NCBI RefSeq assembly: GCF_012641435.1
Contig: NZ_JABAIJ010000018.1
Coordinates: 1-64,000 of the forward strand
Source: Rhizobium sp. P38BS-XIX
Lineage (GTDB): Bacteria > Pseudomonadota > Alphaproteobacteria > Rhizobiales > Rhizobiaceae
DNA: 64,000 nt
Direction: 5' to 3'
Shown: positions 44,409 through 53,883 of the stretch, piece by piece
Position numbering within the stretch: the first letter of the stretch is position 1
Layout: the number at the start of each line of letters is the position of its first letter
Program-made: the position numbers and the translations under genes
The notes under the pieces: model-generated
Told to the model about the DNA's origin: nothing
Seen by the model: only the letters and a program-made list of their open reading frames with translations
The model's database searches: none

Positions 44409-45367
44409 GTGACAAGAGCGCAGCCAATGCTGCCTATATCCGCACCCTGAAGCAGTATGGCGGCATTTTCCTGTCGCTTGTCATCCTTTGCGTGATCTTC
44501 TCGATCACCAACGCGCGCTTCATGTCGGTCGCCAACTTCCTGAACGTGCTGCAGCAGGTCGCCGTCATCGCCATTGCGGCGTTTGGCATGACCTGGGTCA
44601 TCCTTCTCGGAGAAATCGATCTTTCAATCGGATCGATCATCGCAGTCGCCGGAATGGTCGGTGCTCAATGCATCCTCTTCGGATTGGGCTTCGTTCCGGC
44701 CATCCTGCTGACCCTGATCGCCGGCGCGGTGCTTGGATTCATCAATGGCGCCCTGACGGCAAAGCTCATGCTGCCGTCCTTCATCGTGACGGTGGCGACC
44801 ATGGGTATCTACCGCGGTCTCGTGAGCCTGCCCACCAACGGTGCCCCGGCAATGATCATGGATCCGAGCTGGACGGCAATCGGCACGCAGAACTTCATCG
44901 GTATTCCGATCGTGATCTGGGCCGTGATCGTTCTGTTCGTTTTCAACCACATCCTGCTCAGCAAAACCAAGTTTGGTCGCAGGGCTTATCTGACCGGCGG
45001 CAACAAGGAAGCCGCGCTTTACTCCGGGATCAAGGTCGACCGACTGAAGATCACCATCTTCATGATCTCCGGGATCATGTCGGCGATCAGCGGCATCCTG
45101 CTCTCCTCCCGCCTGTTTTCGGCGCAGACGAATGCCGGAATGAGCTACGAACTCGATGCGATCGCCGCAGCCGTGCTTGGCGGAACGAGCCTCTCGGGTG
45201 GCGTGGGAACGATGGTCGGGACCCTTATCGGCGCGCTGATCATCGGGGTTCTCAACAACGGCATGAACATGCTGTCGGTCCCCTATTTTTATCAGCTGAT
45301 CGTCAAAGGCGTCGTCATCCTCGTCGCCGTCTATCTCGACGTCCGGGCGAAAAAAGCCAAGCAATAA
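44405..45367 (+). CDS. Sugar ABC transporter permease
   Basis: 320 aa with about nine membrane segments and the RbsC-type pattern GMTWVILLGEIDLSIGSIIAVAGM and LDAIAAAVLGGTSLSGGVGTMVGTLIGALIIGV. Inner-membrane homodimeric channel of the carbohydrate uptake 2 family. Four-base overlap (ATGA) with the ATPase gene. Confidence 0.94.
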   Translation: MSDKSAANAAYIRTLKQYGGIFLSLVILCVIFSITNARFMSVANFLNVLQQVAVIAIAAFGMTWVILLGEIDLSIGSIIAVAGMVGAQCILFGLGFVPAILLTLIAGAVLGFINGALTAKLMLPSFIVTVATMGIYRGLVSLPTNGAPAMIMDPSWTAIGTQNFIGIPIVIWAVIVLFVFNHILLSKTKFGRRAYLTGGNKEAALYSGIKVDRLKITIFMISGIMSAISGILLSSRLFSAQTNAGMSYELDAIAAAVLGGTSLSGGVGTMVGTLIGALIIGVLNNGMNMLSVPYFYQLIVKGVVILVAVYLDVRAKKAKQ

Positions 45368-45387
45368 TCCAAGGCAGCGAGCACACC

Positions 45388-46332
45388 ATGTCCAAAATTC
45401 TGACGATCGGCGAGATACTGGTCGAAATCGTTGCCACGAAGAAAGGCAACGGCTTTCGCGAGGCCGTCCCATTGATCGGCCCCTTCCCTTCCGGCGCACC
45501 CGCGATCTTTATCGATCAGGTCGGCAAGCTCGGTCATGATTGCGCGATCATTTCCCGTGTCGGCGACGATGATTTCGGCTGGGTCAACATTCATCGCCTC
45601 GAAACTGACGGCGTCGACGTTTCCGGTATCGAGATCGTGCCTCAGGGAACGACGGGCAGCGCCTTTGTCCGCTATCGCGAAGACGGCAGTCGGGCCTTTG
45701 TCTTCAACATCCGCAACAGCGCCTGCGGCAGCATCGATCTGTCGGCAAAGACGCATGCGCTCATCGACAGTTGCACGCACCTTCATGTGATGGGCAGCGC
45801 GCTCTATGCTCCGAGTGTTGTCGACAGCATCCTGACTGCCGTATCGCGCATCAAATCTCGCGGCGGTACGGTCTCGTTCGACCCAAATCTTCGCGCGGAA
45901 ATCCTGGACAGCCCCGGCATGCGCGAAGCGCTTCAGACGGTACTGGCCGAAACCGACCTCTTCTTGCCCAGCGGGGAGGAACTGTTTCTCTTCACCGAGG
46001 CAAAAACCGAGGACGCCGCCGTAGCGGAGCTTCTCGGTCGCGGTATCAAGACCATCGTTGTCAAACGGGGTGCTTCCGGCGCGAGTTATTTCGACGAAGC
46101 GCAGCGACTGGACCAGGCCGGTTACGTCGTGTCGGAGATCGACCCGACGGGCGCCGGCGACTGCTTCGGCGCGACCTTTGTGACCTTCTGGCTGCGCGGC
46201 GCCGATCCGGCCGACGCTTTGAAATACGCCTGTGCGTCGGGCGCGAGAGCCGTAACCCGCGAAGGTCCGATGGAAGGAGCCTCTACGGAAGTCGAGCTCA
46301 AGGATCTTATTCAAGCCCAGGCGGAGAAGTAA
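45388..46332 (+). CDS. PfkB family sugar kinase (probable tagatose/ketose kinase)
   Basis: 314 aa from ATG 45388 (MSKILTIGEILVE); the long open frame to 44488 is shadow of the permease gene. N-terminal GEILVEIVA motif, PSGAPAIFIDQVGKLG, and C-terminal DPTGAGDCFGATFV with the catalytic Asp and the anion hole. Phosphorylates a ketose or aldose at C6 or C1. A kinase plus GatZ-like protein beside an ABC importer matches the tagatose branch described for Agrobacterium (tagatose kinase then 4-epimerase), so tagatose is the leading substrate; this is inference. Confidence 0.88.
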   Translation: MSKILTIGEILVEIVATKKGNGFREAVPLIGPFPSGAPAIFIDQVGKLGHDCAIISRVGDDDFGWVNIHRLETDGVDVSGIEIVPQGTTGSAFVRYREDGSRAFVFNIRNSACGSIDLSAKTHALIDSCTHLHVMGSALYAPSVVDSILTAVSRIKSRGGTVSFDPNLRAEILDSPGMREALQTVLAETDLFLPSGEELFLFTEAKTEDAAVAELLGRGIKTIVVKRGASGASYFDEAQRLDQAGYVVSEIDPTGAGDCFGATFVTFWLRGADPADALKYACASGARAVTREGPMEGASTEVELKDLIQAQAEK

Positions 46333-46333
46333 C

Positions 46334-47614
46334 ATGCCAAAGAGCCATCTGTCCGATATTGCAAGCTGGCGCAGCCGAGACGGCGTCAAGGGCATACCGT
46401 CCGTGTGCTCCGCACACCCTATCGTCATCGAAGCCGCCATGCGGCACGCAAAGAGCAGGCGAACCCATCTGCTGGTCGAAGCAACCTGCAATCAGGTCAA
46501 CCAAACTGGTGGTTATACCGGCATGACGCCCGCCGATTTTCGTGTGTTCGTCGAAGCAATCGCGGCCAAGACAGGCTTTCCGCCGGAGCGCCTCATCCTC
46601 GGCGGCGATCATCTCGGGCCGAACCCGTGGAAGGCCTTGCCTGCGGAAGAGGCTATGGCGAAAGCCTGCATAATGATCGAGGCCTACGCCAAGGCAGGCT
46701 TTACCAAGCTTCATCTGGACACGAGCATGGGATGCGCTGGCGAACCAGTCGCGCTTCCCGACGCTGTCACCGCTGAGCGGGCCGCGCGTCTGGCGGCGGT
46801 TGCCGAAAGAGCGCTCGAAGGTTCAACCGGCATCAAGCCGGTCTATATCGTCGGGACCGAGGTTCCGATCCCGGGCGGGGCGATGGAAGAGCTCGATATC
46901 CTGGAAGTGACCAAGCCCGAAGCGGCGCTCGAAACCATCGCCGTTCATCGAAGAGCGTTTAAAGCTGCTGGCGTGGCGGATGCATTTTCCCGGGTGGTGG
47001 GTGCCGTTGTTCAGCCGGGTGTCGAATTCGGCAACGAGAACGTCATTGCCTATGTTCCCGAGAAGGCGGCCGATCTCAGCGCCACGCTCTCGCAACTGCC
47101 CGGCCTGGTGTTCGAGGCCCACTCCACCGATTACCAAACGCGCAATGCCCTGCGCTCGCTGGTGCTGGACGGCTTTGCGATCCTCAAGGTCGGACCTGGC
47201 CTGACGTTCGCACTGCGGGAAGCCTATTACGGCCTCGATCAGATCGCCGAGTTTCTCTTTCCCGGCAAGCGCCAGGAAACCCTTGCCGCCACGATTGAGC
47301 GGGTATTGCTCGCCGAGCCGAAGAATTGGGAAAAATACTATCACGGTTCGGATGCCGAACGTCATATCCAGCGTCATTTCAGCTACAGCGACCGAATTCG
47401 CTACTACTGGCCGCATCCCGAAATCGACGCCGCGGTAAAGTCACTGTTCGCGCTGCTTGGCGACCTCGCCATACCCGAGACCCTGATCAGCCAATATCTC
47501 CGCGCAAGCTATGATTCCGTTCGCACTGGCAAAATCGAGCCAAAGGCGCAAGCGCTGGCACTCGACGCCGTCGATCTTGTCCTGGAAGACTATTTCGAAG
47601 CCTGCCGCGCGTAG
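46334..47614 (+). CDS. GatZ/KbaZ family protein, probable tagatose-6-phosphate 4-epimerase
   Basis: 426 aa. GatZ signature: VCSAHPIVIEAAMRHA, LVEATCNQVNQTGGYTGMTP, LILGGDHLGPNPW, KLHLDTSMGCAGE and VFEAHSTDYQT. In enterics GatZ/KbaZ is called the non-catalytic partner of the class II tagatose-bisphosphate aldolase GatY/KbaY, but no GatY gene lies here. In Agrobacterium a homologue epimerises tagatose 6-phosphate to fructose 6-phosphate, which fits an operon with a kinase and no aldolase. Starts 1 base after the kinase stop. Confidence 0.88.
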   Translation: MPKSHLSDIASWRSRDGVKGIPSVCSAHPIVIEAAMRHAKSRRTHLLVEATCNQVNQTGGYTGMTPADFRVFVEAIAAKTGFPPERLILGGDHLGPNPWKALPAEEAMAKACIMIEAYAKAGFTKLHLDTSMGCAGEPVALPDAVTAERAARLAAVAERALEGSTGIKPVYIVGTEVPIPGGAMEELDILEVTKPEAALETIAVHRRAFKAAGVADAFSRVVGAVVQPGVEFGNENVIAYVPEKAADLSATLSQLPGLVFEAHSTDYQTRNALRSLVLDGFAILKVGPGLTFALREAYYGLDQIAEFLFPGKRQETLAATIERVLLAEPKNWEKYYHGSDAERHIQRHFSYSDRIRYYWPHPEIDAAVKSLFALLGDLAIPETLISQYLRASYDSVRTGKIEPKAQALALDAVDLVLEDYFEACRA

Positions 47615-47646
47615 CTAAGCAATAGAAATGCAAGGCGGAATCGGGA

Positions 47647-48684
47647 TTGGCAGACATAAGCATTAGGACAATGGAGGACTTCGCAGAGTTCGTTGGCCTC
47701 TCGCGGCCAACGGTGTCGAAATACTTCAACGACCCGGGCTCTGTTCGACGGACGACCCGGGAAAAGATCGAAGCCGCCCTCAAAGAGAGCGGCTTTCGGC
47801 CCAACATGTTTGCGGTCAACCTCAATCGGCGTCGCAGCAATATCGTAGGTATCATCGTACCAGACTCGACGGACCCGTTCTACATGGCGCTAACGCGGCG
47901 CATCGAACTGATCGCCAATACCTCCGGGTATCTTGCCTTCGTACTCTCATCGGACGGCGATGCGGAACTGGAGGCTCGCGCGATCGAAACCTTGCGGTCG
48001 ATGAATGTCGCGGGAGCAATCATTGCGGCGCTGGGCGGCAAATCGCAACAGGAGACGCTGCGAAAGCTGGCGACAGCAATTCCGCTGATCTATATCGACT
48101 CTCCGCTGGACGACACGTCGCCCTTCGTCGGTACAGACAACCGCCAGAGCTTCCGCCTGATGGTGGAGTATCTTTGTCGGTCCGGCTCCCCGCCATGTTA
48201 TCTCGGCATGCCGCTGGTCAACACCAATGCACGCACGCGCGAACAGGCCTACATCGACGCCATGATCCAGCTGCATATGGAGCCGGTCTTTCTGTCGGTG
48301 TCAGCTGATTGCACCTGGGATTTCGAGCGTTTTGGCTTTGAGCAGGCGAAGGCGCACATAGAAGCCGGGGGATTTCCGACCAACACGGTGCTTTGCGCCA
48401 ACGATCGAATTGCCTTTGGCGCGATCTCCGCAGCCTATCACGCGGGGCTGAAGGTCGGGCAGACAGGACAGGGCGATCTCAGGATCGCGGGTCACGATGA
48501 CCATCCGCTCTCTCGCTACGCCTGCCCGCCCATTACAACCGTCGCCCAAGACTATGACCAGATAGGACAGTGGGCCATGGATCTGTTGCTGCGAATGATC
48601 GACCAGGGAGAAAAGACGATCTTCTCCGCAAGAAACGCCACCGTCTTGCTGAACGGAGAAATCATGCTTCGAGGCTCGGCATAA
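47647..48684 (+). CDS. LacI family regulator (ketose locus, copy 2)
   Basis: 345 aa from TTG 47647, or 337 from ATG 47671 (MEDFAEFVGLSRPTVSKYFNDPGSV), the second aligning with copy 1. Ligand domain shares NFNRRRSN-like hinge sequence, FVGTDNRQSF and IAGHDDHPLSRYACPPITT with copy 1 at 40501. Lies 32 bases after the GatZ-like gene on the same strand and is probably part of the operon. It may sense the pathway substrate or intermediate. Confidence 0.87.
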   Translation: MADISIRTMEDFAEFVGLSRPTVSKYFNDPGSVRRTTREKIEAALKESGFRPNMFAVNLNRRRSNIVGIIVPDSTDPFYMALTRRIELIANTSGYLAFVLSSDGDAELEARAIETLRSMNVAGAIIAALGGKSQQETLRKLATAIPLIYIDSPLDDTSPFVGTDNRQSFRLMVEYLCRSGSPPCYLGMPLVNTNARTREQAYIDAMIQLHMEPVFLSVSADCTWDFERFGFEQAKAHIEAGGFPTNTVLCANDRIAFGAISAAYHAGLKVGQTGQGDLRIAGHDDHPLSRYACPPITTVAQDYDQIGQWAMDLLLRMIDQGEKTIFSARNATVLLNGEIMLRGSA

Positions 48685-49046
48685 ATCCTGACGATGCTCA
48701 CCTGCCCGGCAAATGGCACGGGGCGAGCAATTCCGAATTGCGGCTGGTCGCGATTGGCCAGTTCGACCTAGGACAACAACACCGGCGCTAAAACCAACCT
48801 CAGCCGATATATTCCATACGGCCGCATAGATGACCTGTGCCATGTCGACGGATTTGCCGGCTAACTGATATAAGCGGTCAAACAATAATCGCTTGCAACC
48901 GATTTTAAATCAGCCTTACTATTACATGGTTGTAGACTTGGCCTCTGAGTTGCGGAAGCACCATTCAACGAGAGCTTGATTTTGAGCGGCTGAAAGAACT
49001 GAAACGGCAAACATCCTCATTCGAAAATCGGCATCGGAGGTTCTTC
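48685..49046. other. Intergenic stretch, no supported gene
   Basis: About 360 bases between the second LacI gene and an exported hypothetical. The end holds the GGAGG ribosome site of the next gene. No structure of note seen. Confidence 0.4.
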
Positions 49047-49844
49047 TTGTTGAAACGGCTCTTTTTCAGCGTTTGCCTGCTTTCCCAGCTTTCTGTTTGC
49101 GCCCATGCGAGCGAAACTTCTCGCACATACTTGTTTGACAGCAATCCGAGTTCCGATCAAAGCGGCCCGGTCGATGCCGCGGTGCAACTTGGCTACTATG
49201 CCGCGAACTTCATCCTGATCCAAAAATGCGACACTCAACGTCACCACGCTCGTCACCGGTGGGAAAATCACGTCGCCGTCGGAATTTTAGACTACGGATG
49301 GCGCTATCAACTGTCGGACTACGTTCGCCATACGGCCGACATGGAAGCTCAGCGGCAGCTGACCTTGCTTCTGCGCCGAGGGAAAGTCCCCCTGGATATG
49401 TGTCGAAATGCCGAAGCCATGTTCAAAAAAGCACTTTCGTCGAACATGGAACCGCCGAACGGGACACTGGCATCAAGCGCTGCCGAGGCGAAGAATGAAG
49501 CGCTTGTCGAGGTATTAAAAGGCGGCTTTTCAGGCTCGATCCGAAGCGGAAGAAAAATCCTGCCTTTCAGCGTCGATCACCTCGTGCGCACGGATCACCA
49601 AAATTTCGAAGCCATTATGAATTGGCCGAAATCGGGAACAGCCAACGCGATCAAGGGGCGCGTAAGCGGCAACGAGCAATTGGTCTGGAAAGAAACCGTA
49701 TCGCGCAACCGTAAGACATCCGGGGAATGCGAATATATTCTCAATCGCCGCAGCCCGACATCGATGGCGGGAGGTTGGGGCAAATGCTCGCGCGGCGGGT
49801 TCGTCGAAATCACATTACAGGAACCGGCGCCAAATAAGCTCTGA
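49047..49844 (+). CDS. Exported hypothetical protein, 265 aa
   Basis: TTG start at 49047 (a second TTG follows in frame), 6 bases after GGAGG. Signal peptide LKRLFFSVCLLSQLSVCAHA, mature part begins SETSRTYLF. Not recognised: Cys-containing, with RHRWENHVAVGILDYGWRYQ and a basic C-terminal half. Stands alone, periplasmic by prediction. Confidence 0.6.
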   Translation: MLKRLFFSVCLLSQLSVCAHASETSRTYLFDSNPSSDQSGPVDAAVQLGYYAANFILIQKCDTQRHHARHRWENHVAVGILDYGWRYQLSDYVRHTADMEAQRQLTLLLRRGKVPLDMCRNAEAMFKKALSSNMEPPNGTLASSAAEAKNEALVEVLKGGFSGSIRSGRKILPFSVDHLVRTDHQNFEAIMNWPKSGTANAIKGRVSGNEQLVWKETVSRNRKTSGECEYILNRRSPTSMAGGWGKCSRGGFVEITLQEPAPNKL

Positions 49845-50217
49845 TGCCAGCGAACCTTGCACGTGGTGCAAGGCTGCAAATTAATGCCCGGTTGGGAAAT
49901 GCTCAGGTCGCTGCCCGGTAGGACAGTCTGAACCCTTCAAATGGTTCCGCAGACAAGAGGTGACATACGCCTCGCCAAATTTGATGCAAAACCAATCACA
50001 GCCCAGAGGGAAGTTTTCACTGATTTAGCTTCCCTATAATGGGAATCATATTAAACTTCATTTTCTTAGCTCTTCTACTCCCGGCATCAAACAAGCGCAT
50101 TTGAGTCCCTATCGCAGCACCGTTCCGATCCGGAACCTCATAACAGGCGCCCAGACTGCTATCCGACGCCAGGAGCACCCCTGCCCTTCTCCAAAGCCAG
50201 GTCGCGTAAGATCTTGA
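49845..50217. other. Intergenic stretch, no supported gene
   Basis: About 370 bases, AT-richer than average around 50030-50090, without credible frames. A small minus frame (50109-50291) overlaps the glycosyltransferase end and is treated as chance. Confidence 0.4.
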
Positions 50218-50844
50218 TCATCGCGCGGACCAGCTGACTGCCTCGCTTCGCGATGATTCAATGTCGCTAAGCCACCGAAGCCAATGTTCACATATCACAT
50301 CCCAAGAATAGCAGCGACCTTCAGCAATTCTTTGACAGGCGCTTGCTGTCTTCTCGTAGTAGTCCTTATCCGTTATCAATCTCTCCAAAGCCAGACAGAC
50401 GTCGATCGGTCGAACCTCACCGCCGTCAATCCAGCCGGCGAGGTTCACGTTTCGCCAAACCGTAAGCAGCAAAGCCGCATCGCGCCACAGTTCCTTGCAA
50501 GCACTATGACTTGGCACGATCTGCGGCGCGCCGGTTGCAGCATGTTCGAAAGCCGGTAATCCCCATCCCTCCCCTGTCGACGTGTTGATTCCCACATCCA
50601 TGGCCCGGTAAAGAAGCGCCAATGTCTCGCTGATGACCCCGGCGGCTTCCGGAATAAGGACACTATCGACGATATCTAACGCGTGCGTTTCTCGCATCAA
50701 ATCTGGCCCCGTGCGTGCTGCGCCCCAATGCAGATAAAGCCGCGCATTTGGCGCCTTGTCTGCATGGGCACGGGCAAATCCTTCGAGCGTAATCGCCACC
50801 TTTTTACGGGAATGGTTGCGATTGAAATTCACGCACCCTCCCAT
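50218..50844 (-). pseudogene. C-terminal fragment of a GT4-type glycosyltransferase
   Basis: 208 aa that begin within the family: CVNFNRNHSRKKVAITLEGFARA (N-x-N-x-x-RK motif), ARLYLHWGAARTGPDL, MDVGINTSTGEGWGLPAFEHAATGAPQI (the E-x7-E nucleotide-sugar region). The entire N-terminal Rossmann domain is absent, with an in-frame stop just before the first ATG. So a truncated, probably non-functional glycosyltransferase, in a region of other decayed frames. Confidence 0.6.
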
Positions 50845-51943
50845 TGATCAGGCTCGTTCGTCCGAAGAGACCGCCTCGTCGCATAACGCGCGTGCGGCTG
50901 CGGCTGCTTCACAGACTGAAACGCTTCTAAGTCCACCCCATGAGGCAAACCTCGATCGGCATTGATGCCTCGCTGCTGCGACGAAATTGATCCCGAGCAA
51001 ACTGCCCGACCAGCATTATGGCTCTTCCGCTCACCCCAACGCCTGCCGACGCCTTACTGCGAAAGGCGCTGCTGCGTGTGGAGTGAGCTCTGCGCGACAT
51101 TGCCGGTATGAGTGAGAGGCCCGTCGGCATAGATCATGGCGACGGCGCTGACATCCACGATGCCGCCTCTCGGATAATCCATATCGTCCGTATTCGCAGC
51201 GAAGCGCTCGATTGCTCCTCCCGACAGAAGACCCGTACGACCAATCATCATTTAGCAGGCCACTCCTGAAGAGCCCTTGAAGCTGACATATTGCTTCCAG
51301 CCCTCCATTGACGCTCCGCAGGTGCTGAGCCAGTTGCTGAAAGCGGGCGTGGGATAATTCTCGAGGTTGACGGCAAAGCCGCCGGTGATCGGTGCTCCTG
51401 TTGATCTGAAGAGCTTTCGATACGGCCGTCCCCTTTCAGCCCAAAAATAACAGGTTCAGTGGCGACCCAGGCTGACGTCGGTGACGGAGGGGAGCCCGGC
51501 AAATTGCGCGCCTGGCCAGGTAGCCAGATCTCGAAACGCTCATCCTCCGGATGTCAAAGGCTCAAGTCTTCAGATCCGCTCGATTTTGTCTGCGTCCATG
51601 ATATTCGTATCGAAAAGCATATCGAAGCGCAGCGGCGAGACCCAATCGCGCAGTCGCCGCTGCGTCGAAAAGATAGGCAATTTCAAATCGTCCTGTCGCT
51701 TTCCAATTTTGATCTCGCAATCATGGTGTTGTTTATCGTCGAAATAGCTCCGCCATGAAGACAAGAGGGGCATTTTGAAGTCGATCGGCTTCCGACTACC
51801 GCGGGTGAGGAACTGCACTTCGCCAGCTAAGTCAGCGTGCAGCGAGTCAACAGCGCGGATGCGCGGCCGTCACATCAAAGCCACTTCTTTGCGGGTCTCT
51901 CGAGATTGCTCACGGGACCGACAGAATAACGCGCTTCCTGTTG

Positions 51944-51979
51944 TCGGCAGAACCGTGACAGCTGTCACGGTTCTGCCGA
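51944..51979. repeat. 36-bp perfect palindrome
   Basis: Left arm TCGGCAGAACCGTGACAG, right arm its exact reverse complement CTGTCACGGTTCTGCCGA, no spacer. Shares the 19-base core CGTGACAGCTGTCACGGTT (51955-51973) with a second copy at 52155-52173. Sits in a gene-poor stretch upstream of the HIT-family gene. Could be an operator pair, a cruciform site or a mobile-element footprint. Confidence 0.85.
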
Positions 51980-52154
51980 GGAAATGTCACCGGCGTTCGT
52001 CGGCAGGATTTTCGTTAGTTGCTCCATCCCGCACATCCCAATCACGCAGGCACCGGTCGCCGCGTTCATCGGTTCAATGAAGGACGGCAGCGAAGAAAAC
52101 CATAGAGGCATGACGCTACTTCATCGCTTATGTCTTTAACGTCCGCCCAAAAAA

Positions 52155-52173
52155 CGTGACAGCTGTCACGGTT
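52155..52173. repeat. Second copy of the palindromic core
   Basis: CGTGACAGCTGTCACGGTT, of which CGTGACAGCTGTCACG is a perfect 16-bp palindrome. It repeats the core of the palindrome at 51955 exactly 200 bases later and lies 139 bases upstream of the HIT-family start. Two spaced copies favour a protein-binding site over a random hairpin. Confidence 0.8.
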
Positions 52174-52311
52174 TTAGAAGCTCCGTCGTAGCGTTAAACG
52201 ACAAAGGCTCAGGCGGAGAAAAACCCACTGACTACGGCAAGCCAAAGTCCGCCTATCCCGCAACGCGAGCACCCTTCCTTCCCAATGATCTTTCTGCCAT
52301 CTTAAAGGCCA

Positions 52312-52842
52312 GTGTTACGCATCGAGCTGGTCGGGGAACCTTTGGAAACGTCTTCGGATTTTGCCGTGTTGGATGCGGAGCATTGGCGTGTGAGCCATCG
52401 CTCGAACTCCGCTCTTCCCGGTTATCTCATCGTCAGCTCCCGGCGTTTCGCCACAGATCTATCGGAACTTTCAGAAGGCGCTTTACATGAGCTTGGCCCA
52501 CTGCTGGCAGCCGCGCAAACCGCGCTCAAACAAGGACTGAATGCGGAGCGCGTCTATATCGGCCGCTACGGGCACGTTCCCGGGCGCACGATTCATTTCC
52601 ACGTCATCCCGATCTATGAATGGATCGAAAGGCTCTTTTGGGAAGATGATCGCTATCGACTTCTTCAGACCTTCGCGGAAGGAGAGGGAGAAAGCGAAAC
52701 GGATGGTGCAGAATTGACATTTTTTGTCTGGCGCGAATTTTGCGAGCGCGCCAGTCCGCCAGAGATCCAGGGGCCTTCTGTTGCCGACGCCATCCAGCGC
52801 CTGCGCGAGATGATGGGAAGCCAATCACACGGAGCCGACTAG
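52312..52842 (+). CDS. HIT family protein
   Basis: 176 aa, GTG start with AAAGG upstream. HIT-like nucleotide hydrolase/transferase fold: PGYLIVSSRRFATDLSEL, ERVYIGRYGHVPGRTIHFHVIPIY. Canonical HIT proteins have H-x-H-x-H; here the first position is Thr (T-I-H-F-H) while the nucleophile His is retained, so activity is possible. The C-terminal third is charged. Upstream lie the paired palindromes, which may control it. Confidence 0.75.
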   Translation: MLRIELVGEPLETSSDFAVLDAEHWRVSHRSNSALPGYLIVSSRRFATDLSELSEGALHELGPLLAAAQTALKQGLNAERVYIGRYGHVPGRTIHFHVIPIYEWIERLFWEDDRYRLLQTFAEGEGESETDGAELTFFVWREFCERASPPEIQGPSVADAIQRLREMMGSQSHGAD

Positions 52843-52929
52843 GCACCCGAATGCCGGGCGAATGAAACTCCGCGAAGGCAGTTAGTTGCAATAGAATAAT
52901 CTATGGCGAAACAGCGATTCTTAAATTTG

Positions 52930-53619
52930 CTAGAGCTGCTTGCGCGCGATACCAACAATCAGGCGGCCGGTGCTTCCGTCGGAAAGTTTTACCTTTCCCC
53001 ACGCTGACATGAGATCCGTCGACCTGGTCACGAAGACCTCGCCGGTGCGGCCATCAGAGCATCTGACGGGAAGTGTGACGGTCGGTCGCCGATCCCTCAG
53101 ATCGTAATCGCCCGCACATTTGATCGATCGCCGCGAAGAGCGAACCATGAAGTGGCCGCTTGTTCCCGACGCGATCGTGGACCCCTTGAAACGTTCCCCG
53201 CTATCCATCGTTGCCGAGGCCGGCAGAACAATTTCGGTTCGCTCTTGCCGCCGCTTCAATGGAGCAGAGGCCGGAATACGTAAGGCCCTCAAGATGCTGG
53301 CCGGCATGCCGCCACCCCCAGCAAACTGAACGTAGTCATCATAGGGAATCGCACCCTTCGCATAGGCCGTATAGATACGCCGGCAAAACTCGAAGCGAAC
53401 ATTGGCTTCAGTGACCCCAAATAGTTTAGCGAGGCTGCGCTGCACGTCCGGCTTGATGGCGCTATGGCTGCAAGCCTCGATGCTTCTGTTCAGTACGGAA
53501 GGATCGCCCAGCAGATTGCGGTCATTGCCATAGCCGCTCTTGCTGGCAACTGGCGCGGTTTGCGCGAAAGCCGGGGATGCCGCCATGACAATCGCAATCG
53601 AAATTATAAGTTTTCTCAT
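52930..53619 (-). CDS. Exported hypothetical protein, 229 aa
   Basis: ATG 53619 (MRKLIISIAIVMAASPAFAQ) gives a clean signal peptide with cleavage after AFA; the longer frame adds an unlikely 8-residue lead. The N-terminal mature half is helical (KLFGVTEANVRFEFCRRIYTAYAKGAI), the C-terminal half is a small beta domain with KCAGDYDLRDRRPTVTLPVRCSDGRTGEV, resembling repeats of periplasmic DUF-type folds. Function unknown. Confidence 0.7.
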   Translation of the reverse strand: MRKLIISIAIVMAASPAFAQTAPVASKSGYGNDRNLLGDPSVLNRSIEACSHSAIKPDVQRSLAKLFGVTEANVRFEFCRRIYTAYAKGAIPYDDYVQFAGGGGMPASILRALRIPASAPLKRRQERTEIVLPASATMDSGERFKGSTIASGTSGHFMVRSSRRSIKCAGDYDLRDRRPTVTLPVRCSDGRTGEVFVTRSTDLMSAWGKVKLSDGSTGRLIVGIARKQL

Positions 53620-53883
53620 TCCACCCTCTTCCCAAGCAATCACGCCCGTTCTTCTCGACCGTGCCGGAAATTCCGCGCTCGGCGTCCAACCTGCACACCG
53701 TCCGTCCCACGGCGAAATAGAAAATCCTATCGCACTAGCGGCGCTACGAACCGGACCACAAGGATATCGAGATTCGAATCAATGCCAACAACCATAGATT
53801 AGGTGATTTTTAAAGGCTCGCAATCGGTCCGAATAAATGCTAGCAAAGTGGGGCAATCGCCATCGAATTTGAGCTGCTTTTAT

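Larger units (their letters stand above)
50845..52311. other. Gene-poor, decayed region with palindromes
   Basis: About 1.5 kb. On the minus strand a frame ending at 51252 reads RKLFRSTGAPITGGFAVN, later NYPTPAFSNWLSTCG and ends KGSSGVAC before TAA, but is cut off upstream by a stop near 51458; directly abutting it is a 65-aa frame from 51251 (MMIGRTGLLSGGAIERF). Both have protein-like composition yet no recognised family, so they look like remnants. The other notable items are the palindromes at 51944 and 52155. Confidence 0.4.

Noticed and set aside
44488..46332. 614-aa open frame across permease and kinase genes
   Set aside because: Its first 300 residues are a shadow of the permease frame; the kinase starts at 45388 with clear PfkB motifs.
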